From NCBI GenBank assembly GCA_025617745.1, contig CM046853.1, positions 2,414,873 to 2,478,872 of the forward strand: a stretch of 64,000 nt of DNA. The letters are read 5' to 3'. The notes under the pieces are model-generated. The model was not told the DNA's origin. It did no database searches and saw only the letters and a program-made list of their open reading frames with translations. Origin of the DNA: Heliocidaris erythrogramma. Its lineage: Eukaryota; Echinodermata; Echinoidea; Camarodonta; Echinometridae. Shown here in pieces: positions 26,282-61,104 of this stretch. Positions within the stretch are counted from its first letter, which is position 1, and each line of letters opens with the position of its first letter. The position numbers were made by a program, and so were the translations under genes.

Positions 26282-27840
26282 ATGTTCGATTTAACACCTC
26301 TTGTACACATCTGTAATCTATGTTTATCAAGTGGTGTATTTCCTTCTTCATTCAAACGGGCAAAGGTTATTCCTGTGCATAAAAAAGATAGCACCTCAAA
26401 CATCGCTAACTATATAGGGCAATCTCAATATTATCAAGTTTCTCAAAAATACTTGAGAGAATCGTGTATAATAGACATTTTAGCTATCTTGAGAAACATA
26501 AACTTCTTAACCCTAACCAGTTTGGATTTAAAAGGTCTCACTCAACTGACCTTGCATTGTTGCAATTTTATGACCATGTGTCTAGTGCCCTGGCCGCTCG
26601 TGCGCATGTTATTGGTGTGTTCATTGATCTGAGCAAGGCTTTTGACACACTTGACCACTCAATTCTTCTATGTAAACTACAACATTATGGAGTCAGAGGC
26701 ATTGCTTTGGAGTGGTTCTCTAGCTACCTTTCCAACAGAAGGCAATACACATCCTACAACTCTGTCAACTCTGCTGTGTCATTTCTAAAATGTGGTGTTC
26801 CACAAGGTTCAATACTAGGCCCCTTGTTATTCTTGATATATATCAATGATTGTCTACCACTCTAAATTACATATTATTTGCAGATGAGTTTTCTTATCTC
26901 ATAATAATATCAATATCCTTGAAAATACAATTAACAATGAACTACCAAAATTAACCAATTGGTTTAGGAGCAATATGCTGTCTCTCAATGTGAAAAAAAC
27001 AAATTATATTCACTTTAAAGGTAGAAAGTCTCGTGGAGTACAAACTCCTACAGTAAAACTAGATGAGGTCTTGTTGGAAAGAAAAATTTGTACCAAATTT
27101 CTCGGTGTTTACATTAATGAACAACTAAACTGGAGTGATCATTTGAAAAACATAAGAACAACAATTTCCCGAAATATTGGAATATTATATAGAGTGAAAT
27201 ATTATAGCTCCTGACAAAGTAATTTTTATATTGTACAATACTCTGATTCTACCATACATCTCATACTGCAATGTTCTTTGGGCAACATCTAAGTGTGTTA
27301 CAGATAATAATTATTCTCTTGCTACAAAAGAAAGCTATTCGCATTTGTGCTGGAGCTGGTTACCGTGCCCATACACGGCCTCTCTTTATCAAGTTGAAGA
27401 GCCTTACGGTTAGTAAGTTTTCTTCAAACCGCCCTCTTTATGTTTCGTTATAATAACAACATTTTGCCCACTTCCTTTTCTTCCATGTTCAGTCGAAACA
27501 GTGATATTCACTCTTACCCCACGAGACATTCAGCTAATATGCACTTATTCAATCCCCGCACATTATTGGCTCATAAATATGTTAGACATAACGGTCCAGG
27601 GGAGCGTTTCATGAAAGGACCTGTCAGATGTTTTATCCGAAAAAATTTGCTTTCAGCCAATCAGATGCAAGGATTTTAGTAGCTTATAACAGTTGTCGGA
27701 TAAGATATCCGACAACTTCCTTTCATGAAACGCTCCCCAGATGTCTGGAATGCCTTACCGAGTGACACTCGAAATTTACTTACCATTCATTCCCTTAAAA
27801 ATGCGATTAAGCGCATGCTTATCTCTAAGATGTGATTAAT
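26282..27840 (+). pseudogene. Reverse transcriptase of the non-LTR element, frameshifted
   Basis: Pieces in order: FKRAKVIPVHKKD (about 26350), NQFGFKRSHSTDLAL, GVFIDLSKAFDTLDHSILL (about 26610-26670), [40 protein letters not shown] (26791-26850), an F-A-D-E version of the FADD box just after a break near 26870, then NVKKTNYIHF, LGVYIN and the WN tail at about 27745. The last D of the catalytic FADD box reads as E, and the box is in another frame than VPQG. Non-functional. Confidence 0.8.
27599..27738. mobile_element. Palindromic MITE, GGGGAGCG family, copy 4, inserted in RT coding
   Basis: 140 bp. GGGGAGCGTTTCATGAAAGG at the left end and its inverse at the right. Inner arms are TTTTATCCGA and GTCGGATAAGATATCCGACA, with core AGCCAATCAGATGCAAGG. 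It interrupts the tail of the retroelement: the codons for H-N-G-P precede it and D-V-W-N-A-L-P follow. The only repeated base at the junction is one A (27598 and 27739), so the apparent target duplication is 0-1 bp. Confidence 0.9.
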
Positions 27841-28456
27841 ACATATACATGTACAATTATTTCTTGTATTACTACAACGAAGCCTAGAGCTTCGTATCAC
27901 CTGAAAGACTAGAATATTTTCATCTTACATAATTTGTCCTATTACGTGTATAGATATCCATCGATGCCTTTACTATGTTACTGATTACATATATTATTTG
28001 GGATAATAAAGGCTCCTCCTCTTTCTCAATCTTCTTACCTTCTATACCTTTATTTTCATCTTTATCTGTTGTAAATAGTGTAAAATTTCAAATTAGTTCA
28101 TTTAATGTTAAGATTAGTTATTGAGTTTTCTCTCTTTGTTTTTGTTTTAGTTTTAGTTTTGAATGATAATATATGTAATTCGTTAGTTTTGAATGTGAAG
28201 GAATGGCAACGTTTCAAGCCTTTTAAGCTTATATTGCTATACCTCTGTATGGTGTCCATTATTCTATGTCTGTGTTGTGACCATAGTTATTTAACGATTC
28301 TGTCATTGTAGTATCTTTCTTTAAATATCTTTCTCTTATGGATGTGATCGCTCCAAGGAGTTATTTCAATGTACTATGTAATATGATGAACCATTCAGAA
28401 ATAAATAAATAAATAAATAAATAAATAAATACGCATGTAGCTGACAGCTCCAAACA

Positions 28457-28592
28457 GGGCCCAGTTTCATAAAACTGGTCATCAATGCCAAGTTGCAATA
28501 ACTGTTATAAGCTACAAAATCCTTGCATTTGATTGGCTGAGAGCAAATTTGTCAGTAAAAATCACCGACAAGTCACTTGATGAAATGCCCCC
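28457..28592. mobile_element. Palindromic MITE, GGGGAGCG family, copy 5 (diverged ends)
   Basis: Starts GGGCCCAGTTTCATAAAACT and ends CACTTGATGAAATGCCCCC. It keeps CTTGCATTTGATTGGCTGAG and TTGTCAGTAAAAATCACCGA. The ends look like a hybrid with a different family, so its exact borders are unsure. Confidence 0.7.
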
Positions 28593-31047
28593 AGAATGTG
28601 CATACAACATGCTTCCTTCATTCGGATTATGAAATTTAGAATGAGTTTCTAAGCAAGTTTATCCAGAGCTTACGTTTATAGAGTTCTTAAAGAGCCCTTT
28701 AGTGTCTTCACTTTTCTCTAAATTTTGATTTATGATTAGTTTTGTTCGGTAACTTTCTGTCATATTTAATTTTACAATAATTAACTTTAATAATTATGTG
28801 CTAATGTTCTAACACAATTTTATTTTCAGAGCATTGCTCTCATCTAGGTAATTGGATAAAGCTTGATATTTGTCATATCCAAGAATTAAAGTTGAATGTA
28901 AATAGCAAAGGTAAACTAGAGTTCATTTTTTTTTAATTTATCAGCGGGAAATTATATATCATTTCTGGCTGCTTGCCAATGGCCCAAGAACATGAAGAAG
29001 GTTGCGCCCTTTTCCCTTTCTTTATTAGGTGACGGTTAGGGATGTACATGCAGTCCATGAAATAATTATTGTGCAGATTACTGTAATCCAAGGCAATGCA
29101 CTTTGCAGTTGTGTTTAAAATATTTAGAATTATATTATATCATATTTTTGAAATTTGCATTTGTAACGACAAAAATAGGTCAAGTTGCCTAAGCACGCAA
29201 CCTATGTGAGTGATCAATTTGTGATTTTAATTTGCGCATTGTTGAAGGCCATTTTGACGCACATGCATGGAGATGCAGTTCATTGCCCATGATCCAGTTA
29301 AAACCCCATTGCATTGTAGATGATACCACCGGCAAGATCTAGGTTAATCTGTGGGGTGGTGTAATTCAAATGTTTACGTAAGTAATAATCATTCTTTTGT
29401 ATATAAACTTCAGTCAATGACGAGAATAATTGAAACAGATTTGTTCCATTGATCACGGGTTTACTTTACAAATCCGTAGGAGAATAAGCTTATAGAGTCC
29501 TAATTTACTACTCACGATATCAATATAGATTTCAATTGCCTATCACAGGATTTAGACTCTGTGTTGAATCCTTGAATGAATCGGTAGCAAAAAAAAAACA
29601 ACCAAAACCATTGCTTCCTCTTCTTATTATGATTCACGATGAATTATTTCTCATTCTCTCTTAAATGGTTTACTCATTTGAAGGTCTAGTTGTGTTTTGA
29701 TTGCCTTGCATCAAATCTTTCACCAAAAAAAAAAGATATTGATCAATTTTAATTTCATGCTCTAGATTGTGGTGAGTATATACTATTGCCTGCTTGGTTG
29801 GTTATTATAGGGTGGCTTATTCTGTTTATATTAATATATATAGATATAGAAATATACATTTATTATTAAAATATTCCCGCTTTGCCCAGGCAATTAAGAA
29901 GTTGGTTTGCCGCCAACTATATCTTAAATAAATTCAATACCAATTATGCTTTTCCTTGTCGTACATGTACATGTACTTCAAAATGACTGCAAATGACCTC
30001 CGACGATTTAATTTATTCAAAGTGATTACATCTGGGAAGCGAAAAAATAGAAAGAATGTTTGACTTGGTTAGTACTTTTAGTTTGTATTAAAGAAAGATA
30101 TTTTCAAGCATGAATGGATAATAATTATGAAGAAATATATAATTATAGAGGTTGATCGCATTTTTTCGTGATAATGAATAATGTGTAGCGCCTTGATTCT
30201 TTCTGTAACATTTACAACATACTCGACCTCCTTCTTTTTTACTAAGTTAAGTAAAGCATCTCGAGTCCATGAAGTGTAAATAAAGCAAGATAGGATCTAC
30301 TATTATACCGAATCGGTTTTAATATGATATTTCGATTGGAATGATAGATAAATCTTGAAGAAATACAGAGATGAAGGTATAACCAAATACAATGCCATTA
30401 ATGATTACGAAAATTTGACATTTTTATTTCAAATAAATGCAATGATTACAAAAATTATGACATTGGTAAAGAAAACAAAGCTAAACTCAAAACTGTTGTC
30501 GATATGTGTAAATGCGATGTCAGACTCAGGGTACTGATTAATGACATTATAGCATGCTCTTCTTTAGGAAGGATCAATATTGGAAAAGAGTGAAATACAT
30601 CAAGTTATAGAAAAAAAGAAAGAATAAATTAGTCACTCGTCAGACTAAATGAACCATCCATACCCACGTTGAGACCTGATCAAGAATATCATTATACTAT
30701 AACACCCTTTTCTCACACAATTTTCCTATTATATTAATACTGTATATACATGCAGTGTATATTACCATTGTCATTTTGTCATTACATTGTAATATGATAA
30801 TATGTTGTCATTAATTATCAAAATAATAATATATTGTCAAAACATTTCTTTCCCCTTACTGCATGCTCACGTTTGTCTATTGTTTTTCGTATATATCATG
30901 ATACTTTACAACCTGCCATGAACCCGAATAGATACGTGGACCGGGTGTTTATTACTGCTATTCTGCATGATGCAAATTTGTAACTTTCTTTGAAATAAAG
31001 AAATGAGTACAACAACGAACACAGCATTGAAAAGGTTACTCCATGGA
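28593..31047. other. No gene seen
   Basis: AT-rich DNA without recognisable coding or repeat structure by eye. Confidence 0.5.
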
Positions 31048-31567
31048 GGGTACTCGTTTTTCCGAAGATTCGTCATTTTGAAGGTTTATAATTCCGAAGT
31101 ACAATCTGCCATACGGCGGGTGGGGGGGGGGGGGGGGGGGGGGTCATAATTCCGAAAATGAAATAGGGTTCATAATTCTGAACATATAGCTTCATTACTC
31201 CGAAGGTTCATATTTCCGAAAATGAAATAGGGTTCATAATTCCGAACATAGCTTCATTGCTCCAAAGGTTCACAATTACGAAAATGAAATATGGTTTATA
31301 ATGTTTAAAAATGCAAAAGGGTGCAAAAGTCCGGAAATTAAATATGGTTCATTATTTCGAAGATTCGTATTTCCGAAAAATGATGTAGAGTTCTATTATA
31401 TTTTTGGAATTATTATATGAACCCTATTTCGTTTTCGGAATTACGAACCCTATTTCATTTTCGGAACTATAACCCTTTTTCATTTTCGGTATTATGAACC
31501 TTCGGAGTAACGAACCTTCGGACTAGACAAACCTTCAGAATTATGAACCTTCGGAAAAACGAACCCT
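31048..31567. repeat. Fold-back array of TTCCGAA / TTCGGAA units
   Basis: The left half repeats AATTCCGAAAATGAAATAGG and GGTTCATAATTCCGAA several times. The right half carries the same words inverted (CCTATTTCATTTTCGGAA, GAACCTTCGGA). Outer ends match inversely (CTCGTTTTTCCGAAG and CTTCGGAAAAACGA). A run of roughly 27 G sits at about 31117-31143. No coding content. It looks like a non-autonomous fold-back element. Confidence 0.8.
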
Positions 31568-31977
31568 TTGAAGATATTTTGAAAGGTTGATTATGTAGAG
31601 TACAGAGGAATTGGACTATGAGGTTTTGAAATCATCAAAAAGACACCCCCACAAACACACACACAGAGCAATGTGGTAAATATGGGAGTGCAGACATTTT
31701 CGGCATGAAAGTTTCATTTCAGCTCTTTTTTTTTTTGGGGGGGGGGGTCATATTTTGAATTAGAGGGCATTTGAAGAGCATTACTACTAAGATATTTCAC
31801 CTTTATCAGAACTCACCCTCTTTAATTGTTTACTAAGTCAGTAGAGCACATTCTCATTTGACATGACAGTTGGCCCAAACTCTAAGCTCGACTGGTGTCC
31901 TGTGGGGGGTGGGTGTGTCGGAGGTGTCGGACACCCCATATACCGGGGAATTCAAGTCATTTCTTTTCTCGTTATAT

Positions 31978-32043
31978 CCCCCCCCCCTTCTCTCTCTCCC
32001 TCTCTCCCTCTCCCCCCTCTCTCTCTCTCTCTCTCTCACACAC
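31978..32043. repeat. C run plus (CT)n/(CA)n
   Basis: Pyrimidine simple sequence directly left of the palindrome pair. It produces spurious P/S/L-rich and R/E-rich frames. Confidence 0.9.
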
Positions 32044-32084
32044 ATTCGTCATTTCTCTTTCTCTCTAATCTTTGCCATTGGATG

Positions 32085-32342
32085 CTCGCTATTCATAAGG
32101 ACCGCTATTCATAGAAAACCGCTATTCATTTAACACTCGTTATGAAAAGCAGTCCTTATGAATAGTGGTCCTTATGCATGGAGGTCCTTATGAATAGCGA
32201 GGTAATTTGTCTGGTTTGCTAGCTATTTAGAAGGACCGCTATTCATACAAGACCGCTATTCATTATTTTAGTCACGCGTTATGGATAGCTGTCGTTATGA
32301 ATAAGTGATCCTTATGAATAGCGGTCCTTGTGACTAGCGAGG
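32085..32342. repeat. Two adjacent palindromic units of CGCTATTCATAAGGACC
   Basis: Unit 1 (32085-32203) opens CTCGCTATTCATAAGGACCG and closes GGTCCTTATGAATAGCGAGG. Unit 2 (32218-32342) repeats the plan with CTAGCTATTTAGAAGGACCG and a matching close CTAGCGAGG. Inside, ACCGCTATTCAT occurs in direct order and its inverse at the right. A tandem pair of fold-back elements. Confidence 0.8.
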
Positions 32343-32839
32343 TTACCTCGATGAAGCGATGTGAAATACTCCCTGCCCCTATATACCTACTCTCTGAAGA
32401 AGAAAAAAACGAGTGATCGGTTCACTGACGTCACTGCCTGAAGAGTGAAAATAGAACGAAACTCCGGTCTTTTCCTCTGAGAGCACTCGATAGTCACTCG
32501 ATATTCACTCCTAAACAAGTGATCACTGACGTCACTCATGGGGGAGTGAAAATATAGTGAAAGTTCACTCTTTTTATGAAAGTATGCATGTTAGTAACTG
32601 GGAATTAAATAGATTTTTACAGGCTAAAAATGTATCCTAATGAGTCCTATATTAGGGCGAATTTTACTTAATCTTATTTAAATAATTAACCCCAAATATA
32701 GTTTTACGAAATTCCGAGACAAGGCTGGCCATATAATAGAGTGCGAGGCATGACCACTGGCATAGAAGGGGGCGGGGGCCATGCCCCCACCCCCTATTCA
32801 GGGGGAAATGACTCTCCTCTGCACCCACCCCTGTTACAT

Positions 32840-33150
32840 ACAGTAAAATGTTGCGTCCATATAACTGAAAAACAGTCCGGGTGTCGAAATATAATTTTCC
32901 GCCCATAAAATTGTTTGCTAGTACGGGCCGTTATCTTTCGCTCAAATTTGCAAAACGTCAGAGCTTTCGCTCTTCGCGCAGGAAGGGGGCAACACCCCCC
33001 CCCCCTGCAGTATTGCGTCCAAATAACTGAAGAGCAGTCAGAGCATCGAAATATAACTTTCCGCCTAAAAAATTGTTTGCTACGAGCCGTTATCTTTCTC
33101 TCAAATTTGTAATAAAACGTCAGAGCTTTCGCGCTTCGCGCATGCAGGAG
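32840..33150. repeat. Two tandem copies of a roughly 160-bp repeat
   Basis: Each copy contains TTGCGTCCAAATAACTGAA (or CCATATAACTGAA), TCGAAATATAA, TTTCCGCC, AAATTGTTTGCTA, GCCGTTATCTTTC, CAAATTTG and GTCAGAGCTTTCGC followed by CTTCGCGCA and a G-rich block. The flanks (32760-32830, 33150-33260) are C/G-run-rich. No coding potential. Probably part of a larger dispersed repeat. Confidence 0.75.
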
Positions 33151-33683
33151 GGGGAAAACTTCCCCCTCTATGCACCCACCCCCTGGGGTGCTCATCACCA
33201 ATTATTTCGCACTCTTTGTGCGCTCAAAACTGCCCTCCCCCCCCCCCCCCCCTAAAATGAAATCCTGGCTATTCGGTTGGATCCTTCACGTCTGGCTCTC
33301 CCTATTGAAAAATCCTGGCTATGCCTGTGGGCATGGCCATCTCTAACTGTAGCCGTCACCCTTATAGGCTAACTCTTACCCTTTGATTTTGATTTTTTTT
33401 TTTCCATTTCAAAATAAGCATACATGATGCATATCGATTCAATAATTAAACATAAAACAATGTAATAAACTTTGTATATATCAAACTAATAATACAAAGA
33501 TGATGGTATTGAGAAGAGTAGTGCAAATAATAATTTACACAAACGGGTTAACGGATCATTATTGAAACATAATTTTATGCAATGAAACGGAGGGGCATGC
33601 TAAGAAAGCAAAGCTTGTAAACCTCACCCTAATCCTAAACCTATAACCTTATTCCTAAAGAATTATTTGTTATACTAAGAACT

Positions 33684-33835
33684 GGGCCCTCTTGCATAAA
33701 AAGTTGCGATTAAACGCAACTCAAAATATTAAACGCAACTTGATTTTTGACCAATCAGGACCGCGGCGTATTTCGGACATGCGTTTAATTTTTTGAGTTG
33801 CGTTTAATCGCAACTTTTTTTATGCAAGAGGGCCC
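33684..33835. mobile_element. Palindromic MITE, GGGCCCTCTTGCATAAA family
   Basis: 152 bp. Starts GGGCCCTCTTGCATAAAAAG TTGCGATTAAAC and ends with the inverse, GTTTAATCGCAACTTTTTTT then ATGCAAGAGGGCCC. Arms are about 45 bp. The central part has GACCAATCAG. No clear target duplication. Confidence 0.85.
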
Positions 33836-34816
33836 AGGTTACTGATCAATATTGATATGTAATTAATTATCATAATTACATATCATTATGCATTTTTGAT
33901 TAAATATCATGAGTAATAATGACATTCAGTTGCCATCCTACGATTTGAAATTCGCGTGCGGCCTGCATGCGCGCCACGCATATACTGGCTGAGGGCGCCC
34001 AACAAACAGTCTCAATTACCCAGAGTGACTCTGTGAAAGGCAAAGTGCAACTTTTTTTCTCGAGTAATATTGCAAAGTTTCAGGGGGAACTTACTTTTTT
34101 GGTTAGAAATGACATATGCCCTACAAAATAGCCATTGATAAACAGATTTTAAGAGCATCTCAGCTATAGGCCTCATGATTCAATTATTGTTATTCTTTAT
34201 TTTGTATAAAAGCCTTACTTACATTATCATGTGCTGCAACGTAGATTAACAACAGCTGTTTGACATTATGCAAATGCCATACCAAGTCTAAAATTACCCA
34301 AATTGTAGATAATATAATCAAATGCTAGATATAATCACAGAGATGGAAATGGCTTCTTAACAAACTGGATGTTTCCAGTACTTTGCAGATATCCACAAGG
34401 CTTGACGGTCGTATAGTGTAGGCTACATGTTTGTTTTTCAAGATGTTTTCTGCATGGTAAGATGGCCGCGGCATGAAAATGTGGTAGGCCGACGTGCCAA
34501 ATGCCCGATTGACGACTGGGTGATATTTTTATTAGGTACAAATAAATGGACTTCGATGTGCGTGAATGAATGAATCAATGTATAGGCCTGCCTTCCGACT
34601 TGAAACCAAAAGGACTTTTAGTTTATCCAAAAAGAACAATCACAATATATCTTGAGGTCTAATATATTAAAAGAAAAAAGGAGAGAAAATCTGATTAAAT
34701 TCCACGTATATGTGGTAATTCAGACCAAGGAAATGTAACTTCCCTGTTCACACGGTTACTAGCTCTGATCATGTACCTGATTTGAATTTAATACCCCTGT
34801 TTGCGCTTCTATACAA
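33836..34816. other. No gene seen
   Basis: AT-rich. The frame at 34335-34541 lacks motifs. Confidence 0.5.
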
Positions 34817-35240
34817 ATATTTATGCACATATATTTTCTGAGCACCTAGTGACGAGCTATTCCATTAACCTGCTGTTTATAAATGAGCCTCAATGCTTGG
34901 AATCCAGTTTGCATACATTATGTGTTGCTATGTCAGGCAAGCCTCCGGCAAGCTTTCAGGTTGTCAAGAACAACCTTTGTTTGAAAGGTATGTATAAAAT
35001 TTGCATACATTACCGAAACGATCTATTGCTGGTCAATCCATAATTTATGCATACTCCCGGTGCATATACTTTTTGAACAAAGTTGCTCTTGACGACTCAA
35101 ACCTTGCCAGAGGCTCAGTGCCCGACATAGTAACAGCTAATGCATGCCATGGATCCATCCATATACATGCCATTATGCATAGCAGGTGCACTAAATAGCT
35201 GGTAACTAAGCACTCTAGAGAGAAACATGCATACATTGAA
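34817..35240. repeat. Inverted pair of a dispersed repeat
   Basis: Left half (34830-34990) contains TTGCATACATTATGTGTTGC, AGGCAAGCCTCCGG and GGTTGTCAAGAACAACC. The right half (about 35040-35240) carries related sequence inverted (TGCTCTTGACGACTCAAACC, AGAGGCTCAGTGCCCGACAT, AACAGCTAATGCATGCC). The left half is the inverse of 12591-12775. It is a fold-back element or two neighbouring copies. Confidence 0.65.
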
Positions 35241-35365
35241 ATACATATAAGTAAATGACAGGTCTATTAGTATTACGACAACGAGATTTTTCATCGATCT
35301 GGGTACACCCTGGGCCTAATAAAAGTCTTACTCACACGTTCACACACCATCGGCGTACTAGGGAG

Positions 35366-36130
35366 TAGGGGAGAGCGGGAGAACTAGGACGCGGGAGAAC
35401 TGGGACACCACCCCTAACTCCAAAACAATTAACCTTTTATAAATTAGTTTGCATCCTACGAAAGGTCTTAACTATCAATGTTCACAAATGCATCCACAGC
35501 TGTACTGCGATTTTGCCTTTCACTTCTTTTTTTGACCACTTTTTTTTTTCATCATTCATTGTGAAATATCGTATAAGTATACCACTTGGCTATAGTGAAC
35601 ACCCCGCATGTTGTTTTTTATTATCGGGGTGAACTGGGACATTTTGTCCCAGTTCACCCCCGTTACTTTTTCTGTATGTAAGGAAAATGAGCTTTTATCA
35701 GTCATAATATATTTGGGTCTACATAAAAATAGTAAAAATTCATATCGGTCAACTTCCTTTTTACAAATCATTCATACTACTTCAGGAAACTTTTTGTATA
35801 ACCAAAAAATGTAAAAATATTATGAACAACTATTAATTTTTGCCAAAAATCGTCAAAATATAGTTTAAAATTTACACAACGCTCATCATTATTTTCATTT
35901 AATATTTTTTAAATGGGCATGAATTTTTAAGTCAACTCAGTTACAAGTGACTTTCAAGCAATTTTTTTTTAAAGTGATATGTTAGCTTTAACATTCCCAG
36001 CATTTATTTTAGACAACTACCAGAAAAAAGGGTGAATTTAGCAATTTCAAGACTTTTGTCCCATCAAGTCTCCCCGACTGTTCCACTTACTGTCCCAGTA
36101 CACCTCCATGGTGTCCCACTTCACCCCGTT
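35366..36130. repeat. Repeat built on GTCCCAGTTCACCCC in both orientations
   Basis: Left edge GGGGAGAGCGGGAGAACTAG followed by GCGGGAGAACTGGGACACC. A central perfect hairpin (GGGGTGAACTGGGACA then TGTCCCAGTTCACCCC) lies at about 35625-35660. The right edge has GTCCCAGTACACC and GTGTCCCACTTCACCCCG. The ends and centre share one motif, as in a non-autonomous fold-back transposon. Confidence 0.65.
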
Positions 36131-36703
36131 CAAGTATACCTCATTTGTAATGATTATTTGCATAAAAACTAAAAATATAGAGATTGTGTCATGTACCTTG
36201 TTTTGTAGCCTACTATTGATACAATTTACCATGTAAAATGGAGAGGTGACAATGAATATTTTAGGGAAATGTAACTAGTTACACTTCCCTCGAAAATCTC
36301 GTTATCGTTATTCAGTGCTATCTGACCAGCACGTTATTTTCAGCGAAATCCGAAAGAACATGCGTTAAAGTCTATTTTCATGATTTTGTTTACAATAAAC
36401 TCGCATAGCACAAGGGGGTTCCCCTCAAATTAAATACCCCCGCGAAAGACAACTTCCGGCGTATGACGTTTTCAAAAGTAAAATTATTACGCACACTGAT
36501 AAGTCATCAGCGAAACTAGTAGTAAATATATTGAAATACACATTTTAAATGTATTATATTATAGAACATTTCCAATTGATCAATATAAAGAATAAAACAA
36601 TGTAACAACTTAGCTGTATACTTTATTACTTACTGGCGGAGGTATACTCTTACAAAAGCTGTGAAAGAGCGTGTTCAATGCATGGTTCAATGACACGCGC
36701 ACG

Positions 36704-36709
36704 CACGTG
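36704..36709. promoter_or_regulatory. E-box CACGTG upstream of ATIC
   Basis: A CACGTG hexamer lies 210 bp before the ATIC start codon within CGCACGCACGTGCAGG. MYC/MAX E-boxes control purine synthesis genes in mammals, so a role here is plausible. A six-base match is weak evidence. Confidence 0.25.
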
Positions 36710-36918
36710 CAGGATCTAGGAGGCTTAGCCAAGGAGAGGAAAGAAGAGTGCAGTCCATGTGTTGTATACCCGTGAATTTGGTATAGGCCTACCGGACATG
36801 TGTAGCTAGCTGGAAGTCTGAACATACACAACTAACAACAGTACAGTACAGTACAAGAGTACTACTATACATTCTACAACTAGGAAGACTGCCCGGTTTT
36901 GCTCTCATTTGGAGAAAT

Positions 36919-60996
<24,078 letters not shown>

Positions 60997-61086
60997 AATA
61001 TGTGGCTTCAAACTGGATTACTGGTACATCATTAATTACATCATGTTAAAGAAATTATTATAGTGATACATGTCTTTGTTCTTGCT

Positions 61087-61092
61087 ATTAAA
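61087..61092 (+). terminator. Possible ATIC poly(A) signal (ATTAAA)
   Basis: First ATTAAA after the stop codon, followed 40-60 nt later by a T/G-rich stretch. No AATAAA is closer. Other candidates lie far downstream (AATAAA near 62290). Confidence 0.25.
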
Positions 61093-61104
61093 TATGGATG
61101 CCTA

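Larger units (their letters stand above)
25300..28432 (+). mobile_element. CR1/L2-like non-LTR retrotransposon, 5'-truncated
   Basis: Order on +: endonuclease C-terminus (25306 on), RT palm (26464-26865), thumb and tail (26975-27840), 3' UTR, then an (AATAAATAAATA)n terminus at 28400-28430. The tail motif DVWNALPSDTRN resumes at about 27741 after a MITE insertion. Several frameshifts (about 26090, 26270, 26860-26900, 27210) mean it is inactive. Its simple-repeat 3' end differs from the two elements at 0.85-4.6 kb, so it is a third family. Confidence 0.8.
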
